A DNA stretch of 64,000 nt. Source: Paenibacillus sp. 37 (GTDB lineage: Bacteria; Bacillota; Bacilli; Paenibacillales; Paenibacillaceae). This document shows positions 8,974 to 17,691 of this stretch, piece by piece. The DNA lies in NCBI RefSeq assembly GCF_008386395.1, contig NZ_CP043761.1, forward strand, positions 6,820,001-6,884,000, written 5' to 3'. Position 1 is the first letter of the stretch. The number at the start of each line of letters is the position of its first letter. A program made the position numbers and the translations under genes. Under the pieces are notes generated by a model, which did not search any database, was not told the origin of the DNA, and saw only the letters and a list, made by a program, of their open reading frames with translations.

Positions 8974-9702
8974 CTATTTCCGGGCAGCCAGGAACAGAAA
9001 CAATGGAATGCGCTGCCTGCGCAGATAGGTTTCCTCGTTTACAAAATAAGCACGTTGTGGTGCTGACTCGCGCAAATGTTCTACACGGAACCCTGCCCGC
9101 TGCAATGCCATAAAGTAGGATTCAATGGAACGATGCATCTTTTTTACAGAACCGCCCAGCCACTGTTGCTCACGAAATCCTTCCACAAAATACTGATCAA
9201 CTACCCAGTCCGTTCGTGTCCCGGAAGGTTGCAGTGTGGACGTGATCACAGGATGTTCTACCGAGAACACAAATGTCCCGTTCTCTTTCAACGTATTGTA
9301 TATGTTCCGGAACAGGCTCTCCACATCCTCAATATAGTGAACAGCCAGTCTCGATATCACCAGATCGTACACTTCGGCCGGGTATGTCCAATCTTCCATG
9401 AACGCTTGCTCAATCCGGGCATTCCATCCTTTTACGGATTCGTTAGCTGCCTGAATCATATTCACCGAACCCTCAATTCCCGTATACGTCGCACCTTCGC
9501 GCTCCCTGCTCAGCAATTCTGCGGCGAACCTTGCATCTCCACAACCGAGGTCCAGTATATTCTTGCCAGAAACATCTCCGATCAACTCCAGCATCACCGG
9601 CTTCTCCAGTGTATCATTGGCGTTCTCCTGCCACTTGCGACGTTCCATATACTTCTCAAAGTTCGCCTGATCATCGTAAAAATCCGATCCTCTGTCCTTC
9701 AT
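8974..9702 (-). CDS. Class I SAM-dependent methyltransferase
   Basis: About 242 residues. SAM-binding motif I is ILDLGCGDARFA (about residue 48); further motifs are TGIEGS and DLVISRLAVHYIEDVE. The start is the ATG at 9702 (MKDRGSDF), because GGAGGG sits 8 nt before it. An ATG 15 bases upstream overlaps that SD. It resembles small-molecule methyltransferases of the UbiE/YcgJ kind; the substrate is unknown. It is a single-gene unit between terminators. Confidence 0.85.
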   Translation of the reverse strand: MKDRGSDFYDDQANFEKYMERRKWQENANDTLEKPVMLELIGDVSGKNILDLGCGDARFAAELLSREREGATYTGIEGSVNMIQAANESVKGWNARIEQAFMEDWTYPAEVYDLVISRLAVHYIEDVESLFRNIYNTLKENGTFVFSVEHPVITSTLQPSGTRTDWVVDQYFVEGFREQQWLGGSVKKMHRSIESYFMALQRAGFRVEHLRESAPQRAYFVNEETYLRRQRIPLFLFLAARK

Positions 9703-9784
9703 TCGGTGACCCTCCATTTCGGATAAGCATGATCCTCTTTACAGCCTGTATGAGTATACAGAATATGGATGTGCGTGGCTATAA

Positions 9785-9822
9785 CAAAAAAAGCTGTTGT
9801 CTGGAGTTATCCAGCAAACAGC
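9785..9822 (-). terminator. Terminator of the exopolysaccharide operon
   Basis: On the minus strand a GCTGTTTGCTGG/CCAGACAACAGC stem with one bulge is followed directly by seven T. It lies 34 bp beyond the GT2 stop. Confidence 0.8.
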
Positions 9823-9855
9823 CTTGCTGCCTTACACTTCTACAATTTTCGCCGC

Positions 9856-11151
9856 TTAGCCAAAACGTTCTGTTTTGTACCATTTGCTCTCGCGTTTCCG
9901 AATCTTGTCCATAATCAAGGAGTAGAATGCCTTGATCGAGATCAGGATGAACAGCTGTGCATACGTGAAGTAGGACACGCAGGCATAGATGAAATTACGA
10001 GTATTGCTCTGTCCAATATCTGCGGCAAGTGCCAGATTGATCTGTAACACGTAAATAAAGTACATGAGTGCCCAACCAATGACAAGGAAGACATACGCAT
10101 CGCCGGCAAACTGGAACGGTGAACTTACCTCTGGTTTAAATATAGCAATGACCTGATAGACCAGATTCACGAGAAATATAATATCCGATACAATAATCGC
10201 AAGCATAAACCAGAAATAACTGACGGCATAATAGATAACCAACAACTTATTACGCCAACTGGAGCGGTTAAACAGGTTATGGATATTATCCAGTACCACC
10301 TGGTAGTTCCCCTTGGCCCATCGTTCGCGCTGCTTCATGTATACACTAAGCTGTTCCGGCTCCTGCTGATAGGCTTCCGCTTGCGGCGCCAGTGCCACAA
10401 ACTGTCCGCGATTCAAAATCTCGAATGATAGTGCCGTATCTTCTGTGATGGCTGTCACATCCCAGCCGCCAATTTCCCGAATCAACTTGGTTTTGATAAT
10501 GTAATTCGTTCCCGGAATGGAACCCAGCTGGAACAATTCCCACAGGCCCGTGTGATACACACGTTGCGAAGTAATAATCTCCAGATTGATGCATTTGGAG
10601 AGGAAATTCTGCCCTCTGTTGCGTGCTTTGTTTCTGCCAAAAACCACGCCATATTGTTCAGGGTTCTCAAGCGATTTTTGGGTCAAAAACATTAATGAAT
10701 TCCGTTCAGGTGCGGCATCTGCATCAAAGATACAGATCCAATCACCCGTGGCAATTTCCAATCCGTCATTTAAAGCCCCGGACTTGCCACCTGTTCCTTT
10801 ACGCTCCATTACTGTCACATTGCGATGCATATAACTAGTCTGACTGAGAAATGATCTCAGCTTCTCTGCGGTATCATCTGTACAGTTATCCGCTATAACG
10901 ATGACCTGTACCTTGTCCTCCGGATAATTCAACCGCAGGATGTGCTCTACCGTCGCAACAATGACCAGACCCTCGTTGTGCGCAGGAACCATGACCGTAA
11001 CGGTTGGATAATGGTCCATATCTTCAGGGATCTGAATCCCTTTTTTGTCCTGTTTATTAATAAAGCGAATTGCACCTGCCATAATAACAATCGACTCGAA
11101 TACGGCAATCCAGATACTGAATATGGATAATATTAATATAAAATCAGCCAC
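9856..11151 (-). CDS. Processive family 2 glycosyltransferase, membrane-bound (PgaC/YdaM-like)
   Basis: A 431-residue polysaccharide synthase. One N-terminal membrane segment precedes a GT2 domain with IVIADNCTDDT, FDADAAP and ITEDTAL (nucleotide-sugar and acceptor aspartates) and QRERW (QxxRW motif, about residue 280). Four or five C-terminal membrane segments form the likely export channel. The start is GTG at 11151 with SD GGAGG. Family members polymerise and export beta-linked glycans such as poly-GlcNAc or the YdaLMN/Pss exopolysaccharide. It closes an operon behind a GH8-like protein and a degenerate GGDEF protein, so c-di-GMP control is likely. The sugar is not determinable. Confidence 0.88.
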   Translation of the reverse strand: MADFILILSIFSIWIAVFESIVIMAGAIRFINKQDKKGIQIPEDMDHYPTVTVMVPAHNEGLVIVATVEHILRLNYPEDKVQVIVIADNCTDDTAEKLRSFLSQTSYMHRNVTVMERKGTGGKSGALNDGLEIATGDWICIFDADAAPERNSLMFLTQKSLENPEQYGVVFGRNKARNRGQNFLSKCINLEIITSQRVYHTGLWELFQLGSIPGTNYIIKTKLIREIGGWDVTAITEDTALSFEILNRGQFVALAPQAEAYQQEPEQLSVYMKQRERWAKGNYQVVLDNIHNLFNRSSWRNKLLVIYYAVSYFWFMLAIIVSDIIFLVNLVYQVIAIFKPEVSSPFQFAGDAYVFLVIGWALMYFIYVLQINLALAADIGQSNTRNFIYACVSYFTYAQLFILISIKAFYSLIMDKIRKRESKWYKTERFG

Positions 11152-11287
11152 TTACCTTCCTCCGATCATACTTGCGAATAACTCTCGATCGAAAGCGAAG
11201 GGTTGCAATCGTTAACCAAATCGTAAATACCGCAAATATACCACTGACGGCGATACAGATCGGGATGAACCAGGACATATAGTCCAC
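11144..11287 (-). CDS. Small single-pass membrane protein (47 aa) coupled to the GT2 synthase
   Basis: GTG start at 11287 with SD AAGGAG, and the stop lies inside the first codons of the glycosyltransferase gene (8-bp overlap), so translation is coupled. The peptide has one hydrophobic helix (FIPICIAVSGIFAVFTIWL) and a strongly basic cytoplasmic tail (RFRSRVIRKYDRRK). No family is recognised. Position and size recall accessory subunits such as PgaD/IcaD that pair with PgaC-type synthases, although those have two helices; a role as synthase partner is inference. Confidence 0.7.
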   Translation of the reverse strand: MDYMSWFIPICIAVSGIFAVFTIWLTIATLRFRSRVIRKYDRRKVSG

Positions 11288-11305
11288 TGTGTATTCTCCT
11301 TCCCT

Positions 11306-12181
11306 TTATATATACTCTCCGATAAGATCGGTCTCCGTGTTTCGTTCTAGAGCTGCAATCACCGCATCAATGTCATCGTATTTGCTGAATTGCTCCTTCT
11401 GAAATACCAGAGCACCGGAGCGTATCACTGTTTGCAGCTCATTTCCCTTTTTATCAATAATTTGAAGATCCATGATGGCTTTTTTGATCCGCTGTGTCAG
11501 AAGTGGAAGATATTCCACATTCACCATTGGACATATGATGACAAAACGCCCACGATCCACGAAAAATTTGTAATCCTCATACCGAATCTGCTTCTGGATC
11601 GTACCCGAGATTTCAAGCAGAAACTGTGCATACCGGACTGAACCGAGAGATTCCATCACCAATGGCAAGAATTCAATCTTGAACATGGCAATGCTGAATC
11701 CATACTTTTCGGAGTATCGACGCGCAAGGTTACTATGTTTGATTAACGTATCTGCCAGAGCTCCTTTATTCCCAAGCGAGGTATCCAGATCGATTTCAGG
11801 GTTACGATCCTGCATATCCTGGAGACGCTCCACTACACGCGCACTGCGCAGCAGACTTGCCTTGATGAACGCAGCCACGGCAACGTTGGCCGGGATGAGC
11901 AACCACCAAGAGAATACAAGCACATTTGCATCAGCGTAAGTAACAAGCCACACAAAATATGAGACCAGATATACAAACCCCGCCACGACGGATACGCCAA
12001 CAGGCAGAAAAAGACCAAAAACCAAGGCACCCAGCGACACCATACTAAAAATCATATCCCCTGTAGTGTAGCTCTGATCCATGTACACTTTAAGATAAAT
12101 CATCAGTTGCTGCATGAGGGCTAGTCCAATTAAAAGGGCATATCCCCACGCAATACGACGGGTAGGTGCTTTATTCCTCAT
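11306..12181 (-). CDS. Membrane protein with degenerate GGDEF domain (c-di-GMP receptor type, YdaK-like)
   Basis: 291 residues: about four membrane segments (to residue about 110), a short linker, then a GGDEF fold starting DLDTSLGNKGAL. Where GGDEF should be the sequence reads DRGRF, so cyclase activity is not expected. Five residues before it stands RYED, matching the RxxD inhibitory site at exactly the canonical spacing. This combination marks c-di-GMP receptors such as YdaK and PelD. It lies between the GH8-like and synthase genes, suggesting it activates the synthase when c-di-GMP is bound. SD AGAAGGA precedes the ATG. Confidence 0.8.
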   Translation of the reverse strand: MRNKAPTRRIAWGYALLIGLALMQQLMIYLKVYMDQSYTTGDMIFSMVSLGALVFGLFLPVGVSVVAGFVYLVSYFVWLVTYADANVLVFSWWLLIPANVAVAAFIKASLLRSARVVERLQDMQDRNPEIDLDTSLGNKGALADTLIKHSNLARRYSEKYGFSIAMFKIEFLPLVMESLGSVRYAQFLLEISGTIQKQIRYEDYKFFVDRGRFVIICPMVNVEYLPLLTQRIKKAIMDLQIIDKKGNELQTVIRSGALVFQKEQFSKYDDIDAVIAALERNTETDLIGEYI

Positions 12182-12309
12182 AGTTCCTTCTCTCCGTTGA
12201 AGTTTTAGAACTCTCGTTCAAACGCACTTCTCTTAAATTGCAACAATTTATGACATGATTAGACAAAACTATGCTAACACATTGAAGAATTTATTAAATG
12301 ACAAAATCA

Positions 12310-13416
12310 TTACTTTTTAATGCTTTTCTGTAAATTAATTTCTCCCAACAAAGGAAACAGATTATCAAACAGATGTGTGTTGCCGTCAAATACATATCCA
12401 CCTGAATAACGAGAGTCCTGACTACGCAATGTAATCATATGGTTATACAGCTGTTTGGCCCACTTTGGATCACCTGAACGTACAGCCAGTAAGATGGCCA
12501 GGCCGTATACCGATGAAGATTCATACGAGACGGCAGGTGTGTGTGATTTTCGCTTATACTGTCCGGGCAGCTGATGCCGGGTGCTGAACTCCTTTTTCAA
12601 AAAAGAAATGAGCTTGTCCGGTTTGCGGTCGGTCACCGTTAGATGATTCGCCACGATTAACTGGTCGATCAGATTCACCGTATCATCATAAGTATATTCT
12701 TTACGGACCACATCGTAGGTCTTCGGATAGAACAATTCATCCTCAGGCATCTTCATCAGTATTGCTTCGTATTTCGCGTAGGTTCCGGGCTCCACCACTT
12801 GATGTTTTTCCATCGTCTGAAGAGACGGGAGATCAACATAAACCAGGCTTAACGTATCTGTGGAATGACCACTTGCAAAATCGTGGAAATCCACCAAATA
12901 TCCTCGCTGCTGAGCCGACTGTGTTAAGGCACGGGAAATGGCGGCTGCGGTCGTAAGCTTCGTCTCTCTCCCTTGCTCCCACTGATCTGCAGCCTGCAAT
13001 AGGGCACCAATGATACGAAGATCATCGCCAAGTGCATTGGTCGTTACATGGGATTCACCTTTGGCATCCAGCTTCCAGGCTATATAAGGATCTGGCGGCG
13101 TGAGAAAATAGGTCTTCAATTGCTCGTAGCTCTGCTCAAACAATACCTGATTATCACTATCTACGGCATACTGCATCCACAAGCCAAGGGACTCGGACAA
13201 TGCCTCTCTGCCTGCAACAGTATCTGCCTTCTCTGATGTTGCATCCTGCAAATACGTTGCCAGCGTACCGTTCGGGTTGGTCATATGATCTTCAATAAAA
13301 GAAACTGTCGGGGATACTCCATTCATCAGGAAGCGCTCCCTTAGTAACAATATGCTTGCCACTGTAACAGTAATCAGCAGCAACACCAGCCATGTTCGTT
13401 TTTTTCGGAATATCAT
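12310..13416 (-). CDS. GH8-like membrane-anchored glycosidase (YdaJ/PssZ-like)
   Basis: About 368 residues. An N-terminal anchor (KKRTWLVLLLITVTVASILLL) is followed by an alpha/alpha-barrel domain. SESLGLWMQYAV (about residues 75-86) aligns with the GH8 SEGxGYGM segment carrying the catalytic Glu, and ALGDDLRIIGALL with its Asp segment. YdaJ and PssZ, the relatives in Bacillus and Listeria exopolysaccharide operons, trim or release the polymer outside the cell. ATG at 13416 is chosen because the membrane anchor begins there; AGGAGG lies 12 nt upstream, a long spacing. First gene of the operon ending at 9856. Confidence 0.75.
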   Translation of the reverse strand: MIFRKKRTWLVLLLITVTVASILLLRERFLMNGVSPTVSFIEDHMTNPNGTLATYLQDATSEKADTVAGREALSESLGLWMQYAVDSDNQVLFEQSYEQLKTYFLTPPDPYIAWKLDAKGESHVTTNALGDDLRIIGALLQAADQWEQGRETKLTTAAAISRALTQSAQQRGYLVDFHDFASGHSTDTLSLVYVDLPSLQTMEKHQVVEPGTYAKYEAILMKMPEDELFYPKTYDVVRKEYTYDDTVNLIDQLIVANHLTVTDRKPDKLISFLKKEFSTRHQLPGQYKRKSHTPAVSYESSSVYGLAILLAVRSGDPKWAKQLYNHMITLRSQDSRYSGGYVFDGNTHLFDNLFPLLGEINLQKSIKK

Positions 13417-13500
13417 CCTAACGCCATTCCTCCTGCTTGTGTACGACAAAGAAACAACAACGCCCCTGGTTGAGGATTTCAACCTATCTAAAGTGTGCAC

Positions 13501-13980
13501 TTATTCTTCACTATCCATGTACGATCTTCGTCCACCCTTTTTGACAAATTTCCAGTCCACTTCAATATTATGACGCATCCGTCTAAGAAGATGGATGGCT
13601 GTCTCGATCTCTTTCTCGGTCAGACCATCCAGAGTCACCTGATCCGAATGTACGCCCTCTTTACGAATGAATTCCCATGCTTCAAGCCCAGCTTCGGTTG
13701 GAAACAACACTTTATTCTTTTTATTACCCATTGCCGGCTGTTTAATAATGAATCCATCGGATTCGAGTTTGCTAATGGCTCTGGCCGCCGTTGTACGATC
13801 CACTTTGATCAGTTCAGCAAGCTGATTCGGAATGATGCCCGGATTCTCACAGATTCGATACAGATAAAGATATTGTCCACGGGACAGGTTCAGATGCTGA
13901 AACTCGACATTACTGATTGAATCCAGACAGCGGGCAATCATACCAATTTCACGCAGCACTTCTTTTTTCTCAGTCAACAC
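13501..13980 (-). CDS. MarR-family transcriptional regulator
   Basis: About 159 residues from a GTG at 13980, 7 nt after SD AGGGG. An upstream in-frame ATG at 14052 would overlap the predicted promoter and operators and lacks an SD. The winged-helix region reads LSRGQYLYLYRICENPGIIPNQLAELIKVD cut at its DNA-recognition helix (RTTAARAISKLESDGFI). It ends 84 bp before the exopolysaccharide operon on the same strand and may be co-transcribed with it. Two inverted repeats in its promoter suggest autoregulation. Confidence 0.85.
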   Translation of the reverse strand: MLTEKKEVLREIGMIARCLDSISNVEFQHLNLSRGQYLYLYRICENPGIIPNQLAELIKVDRTTAARAISKLESDGFIIKQPAMGNKKNKVLFPTEAGLEAWEFIRKEGVHSDQVTLDGLTEKEIETAIHLLRRMRHNIEVDWKFVKKGGRRSYMDSEE

Positions 13981-14000
13981 GTTCACGCCCCTATAAAATT

Positions 14001-14014
14001 GTTGCATTCGCAAC
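14001..14014. promoter_or_regulatory. Inverted repeat in MarR leader
   Basis: GTTGCATTCGCAAC: 5-bp arms around ATTC, between the predicted -10 and the SD of the MarR gene. Candidate operator. Confidence 0.4.
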
Positions 14015-14023
14015 ATAAATGAT

Positions 14024-14052
14024 GGTATAACTACAGTTGAAATTGATTTCAA
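14024..14052 (-). promoter_or_regulatory. MarR gene promoter with overlapping operator
   Basis: Minus-strand -35 TTGAAA (14047-14052), 17-bp spacer, -10 TATACC (14024-14029). The -35 is embedded in TTGAAATTGATTTCAA (14037-14052), with 7-bp perfect arms, the size and shape of a MarR-family operator. Confidence 0.5.
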
Positions 14053-14081
14053 TTTTAAACATATATCTCAAACCGTATACA

Positions 14082-14100
14082 TGGAACGAAAATCGTTCCA
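14082..14100. promoter_or_regulatory. Perfect inverted repeat upstream of GNAT gene
   Basis: TGGAACGAAAATCGTTCCA: 8-bp perfect arms around AAA in the 186-bp gap between the MarR and GNAT genes. No T-run follows, so it looks like an operator rather than a terminator. Confidence 0.4.
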
Positions 14101-14166
14101 CATTCCTGTTATGTACCAGTTTATCACGTCAGGATAACATTACGATCACCCAAAGGAGAAACATTC

Positions 14167-14607
14167 ATGAATACAAGGATTGTTGAAGTTAATAATCAGG
14201 AATTGCTCGATGCCTGCTTCGCCATCCGTACCGCTATTTTCGTCGAAGAACAAGGCGTGCCCGCAACGGATGAATTCGATGCTTATGATACATTAGACGC
14301 GGAGGCGCGCCACATTCTGCTCTACGTGGACGGTGTGCCTGCTGCTTCCTCCAGACTGCGCATTGTGGAACAGGTCGCCAAATTGGAACGGATCTGTGTC
14401 ATGTTTGATTACCGCAAACACGGCCTGGGCCGCGTGCTGATCGACAAGCTGGAGCAGATGGCTGTTGCTGATGGTCTTGAGAAAGCAAAGCTGCACGCAC
14501 AGGTACAAGCTTCCGGTTTCTACGAACGTCTCGGATATGCACCAGCGTCGGAAGTATTTATGGAAGACGGCATTCCCCATCTGCTAATGACCAAAAAACT
14601 TAAATAA
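14167..14607 (+). CDS. GNAT-family N-acetyltransferase (YjcF/ElaA-like)
   Basis: 146 residues with the ElaA/YjcF layout: ACFAIRTAIFVEEQGVPATDEFD near the N-terminus, LERICVMFDYRKHGLGRVLIDKL as the acetyl-CoA loop (R/Q-x-x-G-x-G/A variant), and GFYERLGYAP near the end. It probably acetylates a small-molecule amine; the substrate is unknown. SD AAAGGAG lies about 7 nt from the ATG. It is divergent from the MarR gene and followed by its own terminator. Confidence 0.85.
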   Translation: MNTRIVEVNNQELLDACFAIRTAIFVEEQGVPATDEFDAYDTLDAEARHILLYVDGVPAASSRLRIVEQVAKLERICVMFDYRKHGLGRVLIDKLEQMAVADGLEKAKLHAQVQASGFYERLGYAPASEVFMEDGIPHLLMTKKLK

Positions 14608-14618
14608 TGACGCTCCAA

Positions 14619-14663
14619 AAAACGCCTCCGTCATCACTTCTCAGTGATATACAGAGGCGTTTT
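14619..14663 (+). terminator. Terminator after GNAT gene
   Basis: AAAACGCCTC pairs with GAGGCGTTTT, with a nested ATCACTTCTCAGTGAT hairpin. Both ends are A/T-rich, so it can work in both directions and may also end the minus-strand rlmN transcript. Confidence 0.8.
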
Positions 14664-14779
14664 GCATTCAGGCAACACATTCATTAGTGAATCAACAACG
14701 ATAAATGGCACGTACAAAGTAAAGGCACTAATTATAACAACCAAGTATCCTAACTTCCTTGCCAGATCCGCATTGTTTC

Positions 14780-15874
14780 TTATCCCAGTGCCAGACGGCC
14801 TGGCTCGGATTCGGCAGCGCTGTTCTTCATTTGTTTACTGCGCAACTGTCCGCAAGCAGCATCGATATCGGTACCATGTTCCATACGTACAGTGGAGTTG
14901 ATGTTGTTCTTTTTGAGCGTATCATAGAAGCCCAGAATTGATTCTTCTGTACTCCGTTGATACTGACTGTGCTCATCCACCGGGTTGTATGGGATCAGAT
15001 TCACACTGACCATACTTCTGCGACTGGACAACAGTTCAGCGAGCTCCGCGGCATGCTCACGTTGATCGTTAACATCACGTAGCAAGATGTACTCAAACAT
15101 GATGCGTTTGTTGGTTTTAGCCAGATAATAATCCACCGCATCCATCAATTGCTCAATCGGGAAAGCCCGGTTGATCTTCATGATGTGTGTACGCAGTTCA
15201 TTATTAGGTGCATGCAGAGAGATCGCCAGGTTGACCTGCAGACTGCTGTCTGCAAATTCCTTGATTTTGTCCGGAAGGCCGCTCGTGGATACAGTAATCC
15301 GTTTGGCGGCAAGTGCCAGCCCTTTGCGATCCTTGATGACTTCGATGAAATCACTCATGTGCTGGAAGTTATCGAATGGTTCACCAATACCCATCACTAC
15401 CACGTTGGTTACCCGCTCGTCTTGACCCGCTGCATCCAGATGTCGCTGCACATGCATAATCTGCTCCACAATCTCTCCAGCTGTCAGGTCACGGCTCTTC
15501 TTGATCAGACCGCTCGCACAGAAGCTACAGCCAATATTACAGCCCACTTGTGTGGTCACACAGACAGTAAGTCCGTATTTTTGCCGCATCAATACCGTCT
15601 CAATCAGGTTGCCGTCCTGCATCCGAAGCAGAAATTTCACGGTACCATCTGCCGATTCCTGCTTCACATGTTCGCTCAGCGAGTTCATTGTGAAATGCTC
15701 AGAGAGAACGTCCAGACATTCCTGACGGACATCGGACATCGCGGGAAAATCGTGTACACGCTCTTGATATAACCATTCCCAGATCCGGGATGCACGGGAT
15801 TTTTTCTGCCCATGCTCCGGTAGCCAGGAACGTAATTGCTCTAATGTTAATCCATATATGGATGATTTGTTCAT
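14780..15874 (-). CDS. rlmN: Radical-SAM rRNA/tRNA adenine-C2 methyltransferase RlmN
   Basis: 364 residues. The 4Fe-4S ligands are C112, C116 and C119 (GCNIGCSFC), with MGIGEPFDN (GEP motif), [11 protein letters not shown] and the catalytic C341 in DIDAACGQL. It methylates A2503 of 23S rRNA and A37 of some tRNAs. The start is ATG 15874, with SD AGAGGA 7 nt away; upstream in-frame codons lack an SD. It stands alone between terminators, unlike the stp-prkC-linked copy in Bacillus, so the genome may have another paralogue. The GEPFDN/SLHAPN wording follows RlmN rather than the Cfr resistance enzyme. Confidence 0.88.
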   Translation of the reverse strand: MNKSSIYGLTLEQLRSWLPEHGQKKSRASRIWEWLYQERVHDFPAMSDVRQECLDVLSEHFTMNSLSEHVKQESADGTVKFLLRMQDGNLIETVLMRQKYGLTVCVTTQVGCNIGCSFCASGLIKKSRDLTAGEIVEQIMHVQRHLDAAGQDERVTNVVVMGIGEPFDNFQHMSDFIEVIKDRKGLALAAKRITVSTSGLPDKIKEFADSSLQVNLAISLHAPNNELRTHIMKINRAFPIEQLMDAVDYYLAKTNKRIMFEYILLRDVNDQREHAAELAELLSSRRSMVSVNLIPYNPVDEHSQYQRSTEESILGFYDTLKKNNINSTVRMEHGTDIDAACGQLRSKQMKNSAAESEPGRLALG

Positions 15875-16053
15875 TGTATAATCCTCTTTTCGCAAGAAAG
15901 CATATGGCTTATCGGTCCTACCCAAAAAACCTCTACTCCGTATTGTCCCAAAATTGACGAGGGAAAACAAGGGCTTTTGCATTTCTTCCAAGAGGTTTTA
16001 TCCATGTTAAATCTGCACAATAGACCATATTTCACCCTATCGGGCCTTCACCA

Positions 16054-17409
16054 TTAGAAGTGAATGATGCCGGATGTGTGCAGTAGAACCAGCAGAACCA
16101 GGATCGGAGCTACATAACGCAGCATGAACAGCCACACCCGGAACCATCCGGAACGCAGGCCGGAAGCTTCAGCAGCCGTTTTCCAGAAGTATCCGGCAAA
16201 AATCGTCACAAGCAGTCCACCTACAGGCAGCAGGATGTTAGATGCTACAAAGTCCATCCAGTCGAACACACTCTTCGATCCAATCGTCCATTCAGGCAGC
16301 AAGCCAATCGACAATACCGAAGGGAGTCCCACGATGAAGACCGCTAGTGAAATAACCCATACCGCACGACTGCGGCTCCAGGACAAACGTTCCATGAAAT
16401 ATTTCACCGGAACTTCCAGCAAGGATACTGCTGACGTCAAAGCCGCAATAGCCAGCAGTATGAAGAACAATCCGCCAAACAGGAATCCAAGAGGCATAGC
16501 TGAGAAGGCTGCCGGAAGAGCCACAAAGATCAGTGACGGTCCTTGGTCCGGTGCAATACCAAACGAGAATGTTGTTGGGAAGATGATCAGACCCGCAATG
16601 AATGCATAGATCAGGTCACCTGCACCAACGGCGACGGTTGCCGCACCGAGAGATTGATTTTTATCCACATACGAACCGTAGGTTACCAGAATACCCATCC
16701 CGAGTGACAGGGAGAAGAAGGCATGTCCAAGCGCTACCAGTGCGGATTCTGTTGTAAGCTGCGAGAAGTCCGGATTCAGGAAGAAGGATACCCCAGCACC
16801 TGCACCCGGCAATGTAACTGCACGAATCATCAGGATAATAAGCAGTACAAGCATAGCTGGAATCAGAACTTTGTTGAATTTCTCGATTCCGTTGGATACC
16901 CCTTTGGCTACAATCCAGCCTGTAATTAGGACCGCGACCAGTTGCCATACAATCGGCATATAGCCACCTATAAAGGAGTCGAACTGACCGGCATAATCCG
17001 GATTGTCAAACAACGTGCCGCTGAAAGACGTAATCGCATATTGCAATGTCCAGCCAGCAATAATGACATAAAAGGACAGGATGATAAATGGCGTTAATAC
17101 TTGCAGCAATCCGGCTGCGAGCCAACCTTTATGTCCACCTGCTTTGATAAAAGCAGTAGCTGCACTACCTCTGCCACTGCGACCAATCGCAAGTTCAGCC
17201 AGGAGCACTGGCAGACCGATGAGTAACAAACAGACGATGAAGAGCAGGAAAAACGCTGCTCCTCCGTTCTCACCCGTAATGTACGGGAATTTCCACATGT
17301 TGCCCAGACCAACCGAACTACCAATGGCTGCAAGGATAAATCCAGCTTGGGAGAAGCGTTCTCCTTTGCCAGCGTTGTCTTGATTTAGATTAGGCTTACT
17401 AAAATTCAT
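16054..17409 (-). CDS. Sodium-dependent transporter, SNF/NSS family (YhdH/YocR-like)
   Basis: 451 residues and about 11-12 membrane segments. The NSS signature FILAAIGSSVGLGNMWKFPY is in TM1 (unwound Na+/substrate site) and GGAAFFLLFIVCLLLIGLPVLLAELAIG follows. Bacterial members co-transport amino acids with Na+ across the cytoplasmic membrane; the substrate cannot be told. SD GGAG lies 8 nt from the ATG. Monocistronic, with 180 bp of A/T-rich DNA separating it from rlmN. Confidence 0.9.
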   Translation of the reverse strand: MNFSKPNLNQDNAGKGERFSQAGFILAAIGSSVGLGNMWKFPYITGENGGAAFFLLFIVCLLLIGLPVLLAELAIGRSGRGSAATAFIKAGGHKGWLAAGLLQVLTPFIILSFYVIIAGWTLQYAITSFSGTLFDNPDYAGQFDSFIGGYMPIVWQLVAVLITGWIVAKGVSNGIEKFNKVLIPAMLVLLIILMIRAVTLPGAGAGVSFFLNPDFSQLTTESALVALGHAFFSLSLGMGILVTYGSYVDKNQSLGAATVAVGAGDLIYAFIAGLIIFPTTFSFGIAPDQGPSLIFVALPAAFSAMPLGFLFGGLFFILLAIAALTSAVSLLEVPVKYFMERLSWSRSRAVWVISLAVFIVGLPSVLSIGLLPEWTIGSKSVFDWMDFVASNILLPVGGLLVTIFAGYFWKTAAEASGLRSGWFRVWLFMLRYVAPILVLLVLLHTSGIIHF

Positions 17410-17636
17410 CGTATCTACTCCATCACTTTAAAGTTTTCCCGTAATTATATACTACTCACCTTGTCAGGTCATTCGAAATTCGAAATTTGTCGAAATGTTA
17501 TTTTTTTACATAAAAAACATACGGAAATCTTCATCTCATAAGTTCCTTAAACACAGTATGTGATAAAGTCCGTTAGTCCAACCGTATGAAGTTTCAACAA
17601 ATCCTTATTCCCAACCGTTCAAAGCCCAATAGAATT

Positions 17637-17689
17637 AAAAAGAGGTGTCCCCTCAGCCACTTGGATGACTGGGAGCACCTCTCTTTTTA
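17637..17689 (-). terminator. Terminator of greA
   Basis: Minus-strand AAAGAGAGGTGCTCCCAGT... closes with CACCTCTTTTTAATT, a long stem with internal bulges beginning 3 bp after the greA stop. The U-run suits greA, and the flanking A-run could also work on the other strand. Between 17410 and 17636, before the NSS gene, TTCGAAATTCGAA-type repeats near 17471-17495 are the only notable pattern. Confidence 0.75.
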
Positions 17690-17691
17690 AA

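Noticed and set aside
13402..13427. Four-codon mini-frame (ATG GCG TTA GGA TGA) overlapping the start of the GH8-like gene
   Set aside because: It begins one base after the SD, too close to be translated from it, so a coupling role is unlikely.
14780..15874. Cfr-type rRNA methyltransferase (antibiotic resistance)
   Set aside because: The wording around the GEP motif, SLHAPN and the C-terminus follows RlmN, not Cfr.
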